41,236 bases of DNA. Source: Caulobacter sp. CCH9-E1 (lineage in GTDB: Bacteria; Pseudomonadota; Alphaproteobacteria; Caulobacterales; Caulobacteraceae). Every line of letters begins with the position of its first letter. The first letter of the stretch is position 1. Made by a program: the position numbers and the translations under genes. Shown one piece after another: positions 9,291 to 18,171 of the stretch. Below the pieces are notes generated by a model that did no database searches, had not been told where the DNA came from, and saw only the letters and a program-made list of their open reading frames with translations. Where the stretch lies: the NCBI RefSeq assembly GCF_001556515.1, contig NZ_LSJA01000172.1, positions 1 to 41,236 on the forward strand, written 5' to 3'.

Positions 9291-10289
9291 CTACATCCAG
9301 GGCGGCGCGGGCAGGCCCTTTTCCTTAAGGAAGGCGGGATTGAACAGCTTGGACTGGTAGCGCGAGCCGTGGTCGCACAGCACGGTCACGATGGTGTGGC
9401 CGGGACCCAGTTCCTTCGCCAGCTTCACGGCCCCCGCGATGTTGATGCCCGCCGAGCCGCCGAGGCACAGGCCTTCGTGCATGACGAGGTCGTAGAGCAC
9501 CTCGAGCATTTCCTCGTCCGAGACGCGGAAAGGGTGGTCGATCGTCAGTCCCTCGAGGTTGCCGGTGACGCGACCCTGACCGATGCCCTCGCTGATCGAA
9601 TTGCCTTCCGACTTCAGCTCCCCGTCCTTGTACCAGCTGTAGAGCGCCGCGCCGTGGGGATCGGCGAGGCCGATCTTCACCTCGGGCTTGCGCTCGCGCA
9701 GGGCGGCGGCGACGCCGGCCAGGGTGCCGCCGGATCCGACGGCGCAGATGAAGCCATCGACCTTACCCTCTGTTTGGTCGAAGATTTCCGGGCCTGTGGT
9801 CATGTAGTGCGCGTCGCGGTTGGCGGTGTTGTCGAACTGGTTGGCCCAGATCACGCCGTTGGGCTCGGTCGCGGCAAGTTCCTCGGCCAAGCGGCCGGAA
9901 TAGCGGACATAATTGCCGGGGTTCGAATAGGGAGCCGCGTCGACCTCGACCAGCTCGGCGCCCAGCAGCCGGATGGCGTCCTTCTTCTCCTGGCTCTGGG
10001 TCCGGGGGATCACGATCGTGGTCTTGTAGCCGAGGGCGGAGGCGACCATGGCCAGGCCAATGCCGGTGTTGCCGGCGGTGCCTTCGACGATGCGGCCGCC
10101 GGGCTTCAACAGGCCCTTGGCTTCGGCGTCGCGGATGATGCCCAGGGCGGCGCGGTCCTTGACCGACTGGCCAGGGTTCATGAACTCGGCCTTGCCCAGG
10201 ATCTCGCAGCCGGTCGCCTCGCTGGCGCGGCGCAGGCGGATCAAGGGCGTGTTCCCGATGGCGTCGAGAACGCTGGGGAGAATGGTCAT
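9291..10289 (-). CDS. cysK: Cysteine synthase A-like PLP enzyme
   Basis: A 332-aa beta-family PLP enzyme. IGNTPLIRL begins the fold, the PLP lysine is Lys44 in NPGQSVKDRAA, the substrate loop reads EGTAGNTGIG, and the phosphate-binding loop is GSGGTLAGVA. It is expected to make cysteine from O-acetylserine and sulfide. The substrate loop is EGTAGNTG where enterobacterial CysK has EPTSGNTG, and it is followed by a larger C-terminal part (CLGGSAGINIAGAV), typical of the alphaproteobacterial variant. A related specificity such as cystathionine synthesis is possible. The ATG at 10289 is divergent from the 4Fe-4S photolyase, 89 bp away. Confidence 0.82.
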   Translation of the reverse strand: MTILPSVLDAIGNTPLIRLRRASEATGCEILGKAEFMNPGQSVKDRAALGIIRDAEAKGLLKPGGRIVEGTAGNTGIGLAMVASALGYKTTIVIPRTQSQEKKDAIRLLGAELVEVDAAPYSNPGNYVRYSGRLAEELAATEPNGVIWANQFDNTANRDAHYMTTGPEIFDQTEGKVDGFICAVGSGGTLAGVAAALRERKPEVKIGLADPHGAALYSWYKDGELKSEGNSISEGIGQGRVTGNLEGLTIDHPFRVSDEEMLEVLYDLVMHEGLCLGGSAGINIAGAVKLAKELGPGHTIVTVLCDHGSRYQSKLFNPAFLKEKGLPAPPWM

Positions 10290-10378
10290 GATTTCACCTG
10301 CGTGGCCGGACTGGCATGGTAGATCGTGCGCGGGCCGCGCGACGCAAGCCTAGTTTTCCTGAAGGCGGGAGGTTCGGG

Positions 10379-11911
10379 GTGAGCAATTCGCGAGGGGCTT
10401 TGCGGCTGGTGCTGGGCGACCAGCTGTCGGAAAGCCTGTCGGCGCTGAACGATGTCGATCCCGCGCGTGACGTCGTGCTGATGGTCGAGAGCGTCGCCGA
10501 AGCCACCGCCTGGAAGCACCACAAGCAGAAACTCGTCCTGGTCTGGTCGGCCATGCGTCAGTTCGCCGAGCGCCTGCGGGCCAAGGGGCTGCGCGTTCGC
10601 TACGTGACGCTGGACGATCCCGAGAATACCCGCACCATCGCCGGCGAGTTGACGCGCGCGCTGGGCGAGGGCGTTTTCGATCGCGTGGTCCGCACCGCCT
10701 GCGGCAAGTGGGGTCTGGAGCAGGCGCTGCTGTTGCTGGAGGTCGGCGTTCCGATCGAAGCGCGCGAGGATGATCGTTTTCTCTGTTCGCGCGCCGAATT
10801 CGCGGGTTGGGCCGAGGGGCGTCGCGAGCTGCGGATGGAGTTCTTCTATCGCGAGATGCGGCGACGCACCGGCCTGCTGATGGAGGGCGACAAGCCGGCC
10901 GGCGGGCGGTGGAACTTCGATCCGGAGAACCGCAAGAAACTCCCCAAGGACGTGCGGCCGCCCCAGCGCCTGCGCACGCCGCCGAACCCGACGACGCAAG
11001 CTGTGATCGAGATGGTCTCGAAGGGCTTCGACGACCACTTCGGAACCCTCGAAGCCTTCGGTTGGCCGACCAATTCGCAAGAGGCGGAGGCGGCGCTGGA
11101 GCACTTCCTGGCGCACATGCTGCCCGCGTTCGGCGACTGGCAGGACGCCATGGCCTGGGAACAGCCGTTCCTGTGGCACGGCCTGATCTCGCCCGCGCTG
11201 AACATCGGCCTGCTGGACCCGCTGGACATCTGCCGGCGCGCCGAAGCCGCCTGGCGCGAGGGGCGGGCGCCGCTGAACGCCGTGGAAGGCTTCATCCGCC
11301 AGATCATCGGCTGGCGCGAGTTCGTGCGCGGCGTCTACTGGCTGAAGATGCCGGAATACGGCCTGCGCAACGCCCTGGAGGCCGAGGGCAAGCTGCCGTG
11401 GTTCTATTGGACCGGCGAGACCGACATGGCCTGCGTCGCCGACGCGGTGCGCTCGGCGCGCGACCACGCCTACGCGCACCACATCCAGCGGCTGATGGTC
11501 ACCGGCAACCTCGCCATGCTGCTGGGCGTGCATCCCGACGCGGTGGACGATTGGTACATGGTGGTGTTCGCCGACGCCTATGAATGGGTCGAGATGCCCA
11601 ATACGCGCGGCATGGCCACCTTCGCCGACGGCGGCATCGTCGGCTCCAAGCCCTATGCGGCCAGCGGCGCCTATATCGATCGGATGAGCGACTACTGCAA
11701 AGGCTGTCGCTACGACGTCAAGAAGCGCCTCGGCGACGACGCCTGTCCGTTCAACGCCCTCTACTGGGACTTCATAGACCGCCACGCTCAGCGGCTGGCC
11801 GGCAACGGCCGCATGCTGATGCCGCTGAAGACGCTGAGCAGCATGGACGAGGCCGAACGCCGCGCCTTTCGGGAGAAGGCGGCGGCGCTCAGGAACGCGA
11901 TGGGCGTCTAG
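10379..11911 (+). CDS. 4Fe-4S bacterial cryptochrome/photolyase (FeS-BCP, (6-4) photolyase type)
   Basis: A 510-aa flavoprotein expected to repair UV (6-4) photoproducts. GGGAGG 6 nt before the GTG at 10379 sets the start. The N-terminus (LVLGDQLS) is the antenna domain of this group, and the C-terminal half carries the FAD domain. Four cysteines at 352, 440, 443 and 456 (MACVAD, DYCKGCRYD, DDACPFN) have exactly the spacing I recall for Agrobacterium PhrB (350, 438, 441, 454), where they bind a [4Fe-4S] cluster. The gene is divergent from cysK and its stop overlaps the stop of the convergent cfa gene by 4 bp. With cfa and a class I photolyase it forms a UV/membrane protection cluster. Confidence 0.9.
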   Translation: MSNSRGALRLVLGDQLSESLSALNDVDPARDVVLMVESVAEATAWKHHKQKLVLVWSAMRQFAERLRAKGLRVRYVTLDDPENTRTIAGELTRALGEGVFDRVVRTACGKWGLEQALLLLEVGVPIEAREDDRFLCSRAEFAGWAEGRRELRMEFFYREMRRRTGLLMEGDKPAGGRWNFDPENRKKLPKDVRPPQRLRTPPNPTTQAVIEMVSKGFDDHFGTLEAFGWPTNSQEAEAALEHFLAHMLPAFGDWQDAMAWEQPFLWHGLISPALNIGLLDPLDICRRAEAAWREGRAPLNAVEGFIRQIIGWREFVRGVYWLKMPEYGLRNALEAEGKLPWFYWTGETDMACVADAVRSARDHAYAHHIQRLMVTGNLAMLLGVHPDAVDDWYMVVFADAYEWVEMPNTRGMATFADGGIVGSKPYAASGAYIDRMSDYCKGCRYDVKKRLGDDACPFNALYWDFIDRHAQRLAGNGRMLMPLKTLSSMDEAERRAFREKAAALRNAMGV

Positions 11912-13122
11912 CCGCGGCTGAGGCCTAGCTGGATGACGTTGGTGCGCTCGGTGCGGAAGCCGGCCTCGCAATAGCTGAGATAGAACCGCCACAGGCGCCG
12001 GAAGCGTTCGTCGAAGCCGTCCTTGCGGATCTCGTGCCAGGCGGCCTCGAACTGGCGGCCCCATTCGGCGAGCGTATCGGCATAATTCTGGCCGAAGCGC
12101 TTGAGATCACTCCATTCCAGGCCGGCGCGTTCGGTCTCTTCCTTAAGACGCGCCTCGCTGGGCAGCATGCCGCCCGGGAAGATGTAGCGCTGGATGAAGT
12201 CGGTGCGGCTGCGATAGTCGCTGAACAGCTCGTCGCGGATGGTGATGATCTGCAAGCCCGCGCGGCCGCCGGGAACCAGCACCTCGCGGATCTTGCCGAA
12301 ATAGGCGGGCCAGTACTCCTCGCCCACGGCCTCGAACATCTCGATCGAGGCCACGGCGTCGAAACGGCCCTCGACGTCGCGATAGTCGACCAGACGAATG
12401 TCTGCCTTTTCGGAAAGTCCCTGTTCGAACAAGCGCTTCCTGGCGAAATCGTACTGCGCTTGGGAGATGGTGATGCCGGTGACCTTGGCCCCGACCTCCT
12501 TGGCGGCGAACTCGGCGAAGCCGCCCCAGCCGCAGCCGATCTCCAGCACGTGCTTGCCAGGCGCCAGGCCGATGGTCTTGGCCAGGGCCGCGTATTTGGC
12601 GCGCTGGGCGTCCGGCAAAGGCTGGTTGGGGTGCTCGTACAGGGCCGACGAATAGGTCATCGTCGGATCTAGCCAGCGGGAATAGAAGTTGTTGCCCAGG
12701 TCGTAGTGGGCGTGGATGTTCCGCTTCGAGCCCGAGCGGCTGTTGCGGTTGAACAGGTGATAGATCGCGTTCACCGCCCGCATGATCGGGTTGCCCGAGG
12801 CCAAGCCGGCCAAGCGGTCGAAGTTCAGAGAGAAGGCCTCCAGCACGATCGAAAGGTCGGGGGTGTCCCATTCGCCGGCCATGAAGCCCTCGGCGAAGCC
12901 GATGTCGCCCGACAACAGCGCGCGACGTACGAAATTGTAGTCGCGGATGCGGATGGTCGCGTCGGGACCGTCCTGGCGGCCCTTGACCGTCAGGCTCTTG
13001 CCGGTGGGTAGGACAAAGGTCAGCGACCCGGCCTCCCAGTTCTCGGCCGCGATGCGGACGGCGGAACGGAAGGCGGCCGGAGCGGCCTTCAGATCGGGAT
13101 CATTCCAGAGCGCGTTTTCCAA
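11908..13122 (-). CDS. cfa: Cyclopropane-fatty-acyl-phospholipid synthase
   Basis: A 404-aa SAM-dependent enzyme that adds a methylene group across the double bond of unsaturated acyl chains in membrane phospholipids. The N-terminal lipid-binding domain ends near IHAHYDLGNNFYSRWLD, followed by the SAM motif VLEIGCGWGGFAEFA, ITISQAQYDFARKR and the EMFEAVGEEYW active-site segment. The start is TTG at 13122 with GCGAGGC upstream; an ATG start does not fit the conserved N-terminus. It lies 70 bp downstream of the class I photolyase gene on the same strand and may be co-transcribed. Cfa is commonly part of singlet-oxygen/UV-A regulons in alphaproteobacteria. Confidence 0.92.
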   Translation of the reverse strand: MENALWNDPDLKAAPAAFRSAVRIAAENWEAGSLTFVLPTGKSLTVKGRQDGPDATIRIRDYNFVRRALLSGDIGFAEGFMAGEWDTPDLSIVLEAFSLNFDRLAGLASGNPIMRAVNAIYHLFNRNSRSGSKRNIHAHYDLGNNFYSRWLDPTMTYSSALYEHPNQPLPDAQRAKYAALAKTIGLAPGKHVLEIGCGWGGFAEFAAKEVGAKVTGITISQAQYDFARKRLFEQGLSEKADIRLVDYRDVEGRFDAVASIEMFEAVGEEYWPAYFGKIREVLVPGGRAGLQIITIRDELFSDYRSRTDFIQRYIFPGGMLPSEARLKEETERAGLEWSDLKRFGQNYADTLAEWGRQFEAAWHEIRKDGFDERFRRLWRFYLSYCEAGFRTERTNVIQLGLSRG

Positions 13123-13192
13123 GGCGGGGCCTCGCTTCCGGTGACGCGTTACTTAACGCCGTTAACCACCGTCTCGTAAAGCCCTCGCTCAT

Positions 13193-14644
13193 CTAGAGGC
13201 TGTGATAGGCCTCCAGGGCGCGCTCGCGCGCCTTGGCGTGGTCAACGATCGGTTTAGCGTAGATACGCCGCGCCGCCGGAGACAGATGGAGCGGGCGCTC
13301 CCATGGCTTGTGGATAAAATCGTCAGGAACAGTTTTAAGTTCCGGGACCCAGCGTCGAACATAGGCGCCTTGCGGGTCGAACTTCTCGCCCTGGCTGATC
13401 GGATTGAAGATCCGGAAGTAGGGGGCGGCGTCGGCGCCGCTGCCGGCGGTCCACTGCCAATTGCCGACATTATTGGCGAGATCGGCGTCGACCAGGGTGT
13501 CCCAGAACCACGCTTCGCCCTCGCGCCAGTCGATCATCAGGTGCTTGATCAGGAACGAGGCGACGATCATCCGCACGCGATTGTGCATGAAGCCGGTGGT
13601 CCAGAGCTCGCGCATGCCGGCGTCGACGATGGGATAGCCGGTCTCGCCCTTGGTCCAGGCCTCGAGGGCGGCAAGGTCCTTGACCCACGGAAAGCCGTCG
13701 AACTCCGGCTTGAAGTTTCGCGTGAGGAGGTCGGGCCAGTGGTACTGAATGGAATGGTTGAACTCGCGCCAGCCGATCTCGGACAGGAACTTGTCGGCTT
13801 CCGCGATAGGGATATCGCCCGCCTCGGCGGCGGCGCGGGCGGCCAGCCAGACCTGGCGCGGGCCGATTTCGCCAAAGTGCAGGTGGGGCGACAGCCGCGA
13901 GGTGGCGGGCGCGGAGGGGATATCGCGCTTCTCGCCGTAGCTGGCGATGGGGCCGGACAGGAAAGCATCCAGCCGCGCCTTCGCGCCGGCCTCGCCCGGT
14001 GTCCAGATGTCGAAGCCCTTGGACCAATCGGGCTTGGTGGGGTGGAGGCCCCAGTCGGAAAGCTTGTCGCTAGGCGTTGCTTTGTCCAAGCATCTCAAGA
14101 CCTTCGGCGCGGCTTCTACGGTGACGTCGCCCAGATGCGCCCGCGCCGCCCGCCAGTAGGGCGTGAAGACCTTGTAGGGCAGGCCCGAGCCGTTCTGCAC
14201 CGTCCAGGGCTCGTTCAGCAGGCTGGCGTTGAAGCTCTGGCAGTCGATGTCGGCGTCCCTCAGGTGGGCCTTGATCGCCGCGTCCCGATCCATGCTGGCC
14301 TTGTCGTAAACTCGGTTCCACAGCACGCAGGCTGCGCCCGTCTCGGCGATCAAGGCGTCCAGAAGCTCGGCGGCGACGCCCTTGCGGAGCACCAGTCTAT
14401 TGCCAAGCTTCTCAAGGTCTTGAGCCAGGGTCTTGAGCGACTTGTCCAGCCACCACAGCGACGCCGCGCCCATCGGACGAACACCAGGGGTCTCGTCGTG
14501 AATGTAGACGCAGACCACCGGGCGGCCGCTGTCGGCGGCATGGCGCAGCGCGGGATTGTCAGCTATGCGCAGGTCCTTGCGGAACCAAACGATGACGGCG
14601 CCGGGGTTCGCCTCGCTGTCGCCAGAGTCTTTCCGCACTTGCAC
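13193..14644 (-). CDS. phrB: Deoxyribodipyrimidine (CPD) photolyase, class I
   Basis: A 483-aa light-driven repair enzyme for cyclobutane pyrimidine dimers. It opens with the antenna domain (VIVWFRKDLRIADNPAL) and ends with the FAD/DNA-binding block: TGYPIVDAGMRELWTTG, HNRVRMIVASFLIK, WFWDTLVDADLANN, NWQWTAGSGADAAPYFR and FNPISQGEKFDP. Length and motifs are normal for class I. The start is GTG at 14644, with about 15 residues ahead of the conserved strand, so a slightly later start is possible. It is divergent from kdsA (62 bp apart) and upstream of cfa. Confidence 0.93.
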   Translation of the reverse strand: MQVRKDSGDSEANPGAVIVWFRKDLRIADNPALRHAADSGRPVVCVYIHDETPGVRPMGAASLWWLDKSLKTLAQDLEKLGNRLVLRKGVAAELLDALIAETGAACVLWNRVYDKASMDRDAAIKAHLRDADIDCQSFNASLLNEPWTVQNGSGLPYKVFTPYWRAARAHLGDVTVEAAPKVLRCLDKATPSDKLSDWGLHPTKPDWSKGFDIWTPGEAGAKARLDAFLSGPIASYGEKRDIPSAPATSRLSPHLHFGEIGPRQVWLAARAAAEAGDIPIAEADKFLSEIGWREFNHSIQYHWPDLLTRNFKPEFDGFPWVKDLAALEAWTKGETGYPIVDAGMRELWTTGFMHNRVRMIVASFLIKHLMIDWREGEAWFWDTLVDADLANNVGNWQWTAGSGADAAPYFRIFNPISQGEKFDPQGAYVRRWVPELKTVPDDFIHKPWERPLHLSPAARRIYAKPIVDHAKARERALEAYHSL

Positions 14645-14706
14645 CGTCCCGCCCTAAGGGTCACCTCTTGGGCGCCCAAAGCCTCTAATACGTCGGAAGT
14701 ATCGCC

Positions 14707-15573
14707 TTGGATCAGCCGCAAGCCGTCGCCCCCAACGCCGTCGTCGAGATCAAGACCCCGACCGGCGCGCCCGTTCGTATCGGCAATGGCGAGCGGCTGT
14801 CGATCATCGCCGGACCGTGCCAGATGGAGAGCCGTCAGCACGCCCTGGAAACCGCTCATGCGCTCAAGGAGATGGCGCAACGTCTTGGCGTGGGGATGAT
14901 CTACAAGACCTCCTACGACAAGGCCAACCGCACCTCGGCCAACGCCCAGCGCGGCATCGGCCTGAAGGACAGCCTGCCGATCTTCCAGGAGATCCGCGAA
15001 GCCACCGGCCTGCCGACCCTGACCGACGTGCACGAGACCAGCCATTGTCCGATCGTGGCCGAGGCGGTTGACGTGATCCAGATCCCGGCCTTCCTGTGCC
15101 GCCAGACCGACCTGCTGCTGGCCGCCGCCGCGACGGGTCGGGCGATCAACATCAAGAAGGGCCAGTTCCTGGCCCCCTGGGACATGAAGAACGTCATCGC
15201 CAAGGTGACCGGCGCGGGCAACCCGAACGTCATGGCCTGCGAGCGCGGCGTCTCGTTCGGCTACAACACCCTGGTCAGCGATATGCGCAGCCTGCCGATC
15301 ATGAAGGAGATCGGCTGCCCGGTGGTGTTCGACGCCACCCACAGCGTTCAGCAGCCGGGCGGGCAGGGAACCTCGTCGGGCGGTCAGCGCGAGTTCGTAC
15401 CGGTGCTGGCCCGCGCGGCCGTGGCCGTGGGCGTGGCCTGCGTCTTCATGGAAACCCACCCCGACCCGGACAAGGCGCCGTCGGATGGTCCCAACATGGT
15501 GCCGATGAGCCAGTTCGAGGCGCTGGTCGGCAACCTGCTCGAATACGACGCCCTGACCAAGCGCGCGGCCTAA
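14707..15573 (+). CDS. kdsA: 2-dehydro-3-deoxyphosphooctonate aldolase (KDO-8-phosphate synthase)
   Basis: A 288-aa cytoplasmic enzyme condensing phosphoenolpyruvate with arabinose-5-phosphate to KDO-8-phosphate, the precursor of the KDO sugar that starts the LPS core. Seen: [72 protein letters not shown] and [17 protein letters not shown], a full KdsA motif series. The start is TTG at 14707; a weak GGAAG precedes it. It is followed after 3 bp by hldD, so the two LPS-core genes are one transcription unit. Confidence 0.96.
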   Translation: MDQPQAVAPNAVVEIKTPTGAPVRIGNGERLSIIAGPCQMESRQHALETAHALKEMAQRLGVGMIYKTSYDKANRTSANAQRGIGLKDSLPIFQEIREATGLPTLTDVHETSHCPIVAEAVDVIQIPAFLCRQTDLLLAAAATGRAINIKKGQFLAPWDMKNVIAKVTGAGNPNVMACERGVSFGYNTLVSDMRSLPIMKEIGCPVVFDATHSVQQPGGQGTSSGGQREFVPVLARAAVAVGVACVFMETHPDPDKAPSDGPNMVPMSQFEALVGNLLEYDALTKRAA

Positions 15574-15576
15574 GCC

Positions 15577-16578
15577 ATGAGCCGACGCATCGTTCTCGTC
15601 ACCGGCGGGGCCGGCTTCATCGGCTCCAACATTGTCGCGCGCCTCTGCGAGGATCCGGCGCTGGACGTCGTGGTCTGCGATCGCCTGCGCGACGCCGCCA
15701 GCGGCAAGTGGCGCAACATCGCCAAGCACCCGATCGCCGACTTCGTCGCGCCCGAGCAGCTGTTCGACTGGCTGGCGAGGCGCGGGTCCGAGGTCGAGCT
15801 GGTCGTCCACATGGGCGCCGTGTCCTCGACCACCGAGACCGACGCCGACAAGATCGTGCAGTCCAACTTCGTGCTGTCGCGCGACCTGTGGGACTGGTGC
15901 GCCCAGCACGGCAAGCGCCTGATCTACGCGTCTTCGGCGGCGACCTATGGCGACGGCGCCCTGGGCTTTGACGGCAAGGACGACCTTGCATCGCTGAAAG
16001 CCCTGCGACCGCTGAACGCCTACGGCTGGTCTAAGGCCCTGTTTGACATCCACGCCGCCCGCGAGGCCGCGCGCGGTCGCGCCCCCACACAGTGGGTCGG
16101 CCTGAAGTTCTTCAACGTCTATGGCCCCAACGAGGACCACAAGGGCGGCATGAAGTCGGTGGTGGCCCAGATCTGGCCACGGATCGCGGCGGGCGAGGGC
16201 GTGAAGCTCTTCAAGTCGCACAATCCCGCCTACGAGGACGGCGGTCAGCTGCGCGACTTCGTCTATGTCCGCGACGTGGTCGATGTCGTCGCCTGGCTGG
16301 CCAAGAGTCCGGCGGTGAACGGCGTCTTCAACCTGGGCTCGGGCCAGGCGCGGTCTTTCCGCGATCTGGCCGTGGCGACGTTCGAGGCGGTCGGCCGCCA
16401 GCCGGACATCACCTATATCGACATGCCCGAGGTGCTGCGCGGCAAGTACCAGTACTACACCCAGGCCGACATGAGCCGGCTGCGCGCGGCTGGCTACAAC
16501 GCGCCGATGACCTCGCTTGAGGATGGCGTCGCCGACTACGTGGCGGGCTATTTGAACACCGACGATCCCTATCGCTGA
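15577..16578 (+). CDS. hldD: ADP-L-glycero-D-manno-heptose 6-epimerase
   Basis: A 333-aa extended short-chain dehydrogenase that inverts C6 of ADP-D-glycero-D-manno-heptose to give the L,D-heptose donor for the LPS inner core. It has the NAD(P) motif TGGAGFIGSN at residue 9, the HMGAVSSTTETDAD segment typical of HldD, the catalytic Tyr-Lys pair in NAYGWSKALFD, and the family blocks FFNVYGPNEDHKGGMKSV and DFVYVRDVVDV. The ATG is 3 bp after the kdsA stop, so translation is probably coupled. It ends at TGA 16576-16578, with 102 bp before the acyl-CoA cassette. Confidence 0.95.
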   Translation: MSRRIVLVTGGAGFIGSNIVARLCEDPALDVVVCDRLRDAASGKWRNIAKHPIADFVAPEQLFDWLARRGSEVELVVHMGAVSSTTETDADKIVQSNFVLSRDLWDWCAQHGKRLIYASSAATYGDGALGFDGKDDLASLKALRPLNAYGWSKALFDIHAAREAARGRAPTQWVGLKFFNVYGPNEDHKGGMKSVVAQIWPRIAAGEGVKLFKSHNPAYEDGGQLRDFVYVRDVVDVVAWLAKSPAVNGVFNLGSGQARSFRDLAVATFEAVGRQPDITYIDMPEVLRGKYQYYTQADMSRLRAAGYNAPMTSLEDGVADYVAGYLNTDDPYR

Positions 16579-16680
16579 GATGCCTCCCCGGTGACCCCGG
16601 GGAACACTTGTCCCTCCCTGACGCGGGCGTAAGCTGAACGCCGATAAGTCGAGATCAACTCGACCGGCAGGGAGTGAGAA

Positions 16681-18162
16681 ATGGTCGGCATCGCCGCCTG
16701 GGGCGCCTATGCGCCGCGTCTTCGTCTGAGCCGCAAGGCGGTGACCGAGGCCAACGCCTGGGTCGCGCCGAACCTCAAGGCCAAGGGCAAGGGCGAACGC
16801 GCCATGGCCAATTGGGACGAGGACGCCCTGACCATGGCGGTCGAGGCGGCGCGCGACGCCCTGGGGCCCGACGACGACCGCTCCCACATCGACGCCCTCT
16901 ATTTCGCTTCGACCACGGCGCCGTTCGCCGACCGGCTGAACGCGGGCGTCGTCTCGGCGGCCCTGACGCTGGAGAAGTCGATCGCGGCGACGGACGTCAC
17001 GGGCTCGCAGCGCTGCGGCCTGACGGCTCTGGCCCAGGCGCTCTCGGCCGTCGCCGGCGGCGGGGCCAAGGCGGCGCTGGTGGCGGCGGGAGAACATCGC
17101 AAGGCGCGCGCGGCCTCGGCCCAAGAGCTGGACTTCGGCGACGGCGCGGCGGCTTTCGTGGTTACCGAGGAGGCGGGGGCGGCGGAACTGCTGGGCCGCG
17201 GCAGCGTCACCGACGACTTCGTCGATCACTTCCGCGGCGACGACGGTGGGTTCGACTACTACTGGGAGGAGCGCTGGATCCGCGACGAAGGCATCGTCAA
17301 GCTCGTCCCCCCAGCGATCAGCAAGGCGCTTGAGGTTGCTGGTCTAACGGCCTCTGATGTCGATCATTTTTGCTTTCCGTCGACCTTCGCCGGCATGGCC
17401 GCCTCTGTCGCCAAGTTCGTCGGGATCAAGGCCGAGGCGGTGCGTGACAATCTCGCCGCCGTGATGGGCGAGGCGGGCTGCGCGCACGGCCCTATCATGT
17501 TGGCGCACGCGCTTGAAAACGCTGCTGAAAATGAGGTGATCCTCGTGGCGCAGTTCGGGCAGGGCGCCGAAGCCCTGGTGTTCCGCGCCACGGGCAAGGG
17601 GCAGCGTCCCGCACGCGGCGTCACGGGTTCGCTCGCTGACCGAAAAGAAGAGACGAACTACCTGAAATTCCTGACCTTCAATGGTCTTGTCGAATGGGAC
17701 AAGGGCATGCGGGCCGAGAAGGACAACAAGACCGCCCTGACCACCCTCTATCGCAACGAGGACATGATCCTGGGCCTGGTCGGCGGCCGCTGCCGCGAGA
17801 CCGGCGTCGTCCAGTTCCCGCGCACCCGCATCTCGGTCGCGCCAAACAACCCGGCGGTCGACACCCAGGAGCCGTACAAATTCGCCGAGCGGCGAGCGAG
17901 CATTCTCAGCTATTCCGCTGATTACCTGACCTTTTCCATGTCGCCGCCCAACCACTACGGCATGGTCGTCTTCGAGGGCGGCGGGCGGATCATGATGGAT
18001 ATCACCGACGTCGCGCCGGGCGACGTCGAGACCGGCCTGCCGGTGCGGATGGTCTTCCGCATCAAGGAGGTCGACGAGAAGCGCGGCTTCGTCCGCTATT
18101 TCTGGAAGGCGACGCCTGATCGCGTCGCCGTGGCCAAGGCTGCCGCCCAGGCGGCGGAATAG
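16681..18162 (+). CDS. HMG-CoA synthase-like protein fused to a C-terminal DUF35/OB-fold domain
   Basis: A 493-aa two-domain protein. Residues 1 to about 320 are a thiolase-fold, HMG-CoA-synthase-like domain. Its nucleophile candidate is Cys112 in GSQRCGLTALAQA and it has DFGDGAAAFVV near 151. The segment that normally carries the catalytic His (FHQPN in HMG-CoA synthases) reads HFCFPSTFAGM, placing Pro233 at the His position. The C-terminal part, from about residue 330 to 480, resembles the DUF35 rubredoxin-like/OB-fold module (GGRCRETGVVQFPR...), but only one of the usual four zinc cysteines is visible. CAGGGAGTG precedes the ATG. The thiolase gene follows after 9 bp. Archaeal thiolase, HMG-CoA synthase and DUF35 proteins form one complex, so a comparable assembly is likely here, but the reaction is unknown. 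Confidence 0.75.
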   Translation: MVGIAAWGAYAPRLRLSRKAVTEANAWVAPNLKAKGKGERAMANWDEDALTMAVEAARDALGPDDDRSHIDALYFASTTAPFADRLNAGVVSAALTLEKSIAATDVTGSQRCGLTALAQALSAVAGGGAKAALVAAGEHRKARAASAQELDFGDGAAAFVVTEEAGAAELLGRGSVTDDFVDHFRGDDGGFDYYWEERWIRDEGIVKLVPPAISKALEVAGLTASDVDHFCFPSTFAGMAASVAKFVGIKAEAVRDNLAAVMGEAGCAHGPIMLAHALENAAENEVILVAQFGQGAEALVFRATGKGQRPARGVTGSLADRKEETNYLKFLTFNGLVEWDKGMRAEKDNKTALTTLYRNEDMILGLVGGRCRETGVVQFPRTRISVAPNNPAVDTQEPYKFAERRASILSYSADYLTFSMSPPNHYGMVVFEGGGRIMMDITDVAPGDVETGLPVRMVFRIKEVDEKRGFVRYFWKATPDRVAVAKAAAQAAE

Positions 18163-18171
18163 GAGGCGAAG

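Noticed and set aside
8295..10322. 675-codon plus-strand open frame across the sulfur genes
   Set aside because: It is antisense to sseA and cysK, has low-complexity His/Arg/Asp/Gly composition, and no domain; a product of high GC.
10290..10378. SAM-II riboswitch or other leader before the sulfur operon
   Set aside because: No pseudoknot-like pairing or conserved motif could be seen in the 89-bp divergent gap.
13123..13192. RpoE-type promoter (TAAGTA) before cfa
   Set aside because: A TAAGTA-like -10 is present on the minus strand, but no TGATC-type -35 lies 17-18 bp upstream.
16583..16603. Hairpin CCCCGG...CCGGGG after hldD as terminator
   Set aside because: No T-run follows; it may slow polymerase but is not a clear terminator.
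14563..17229. 888-codon minus-strand open frame across kdsA and hldD
   Set aside because: It is the mirror of well-identified plus-strand genes and has no recognisable domain.
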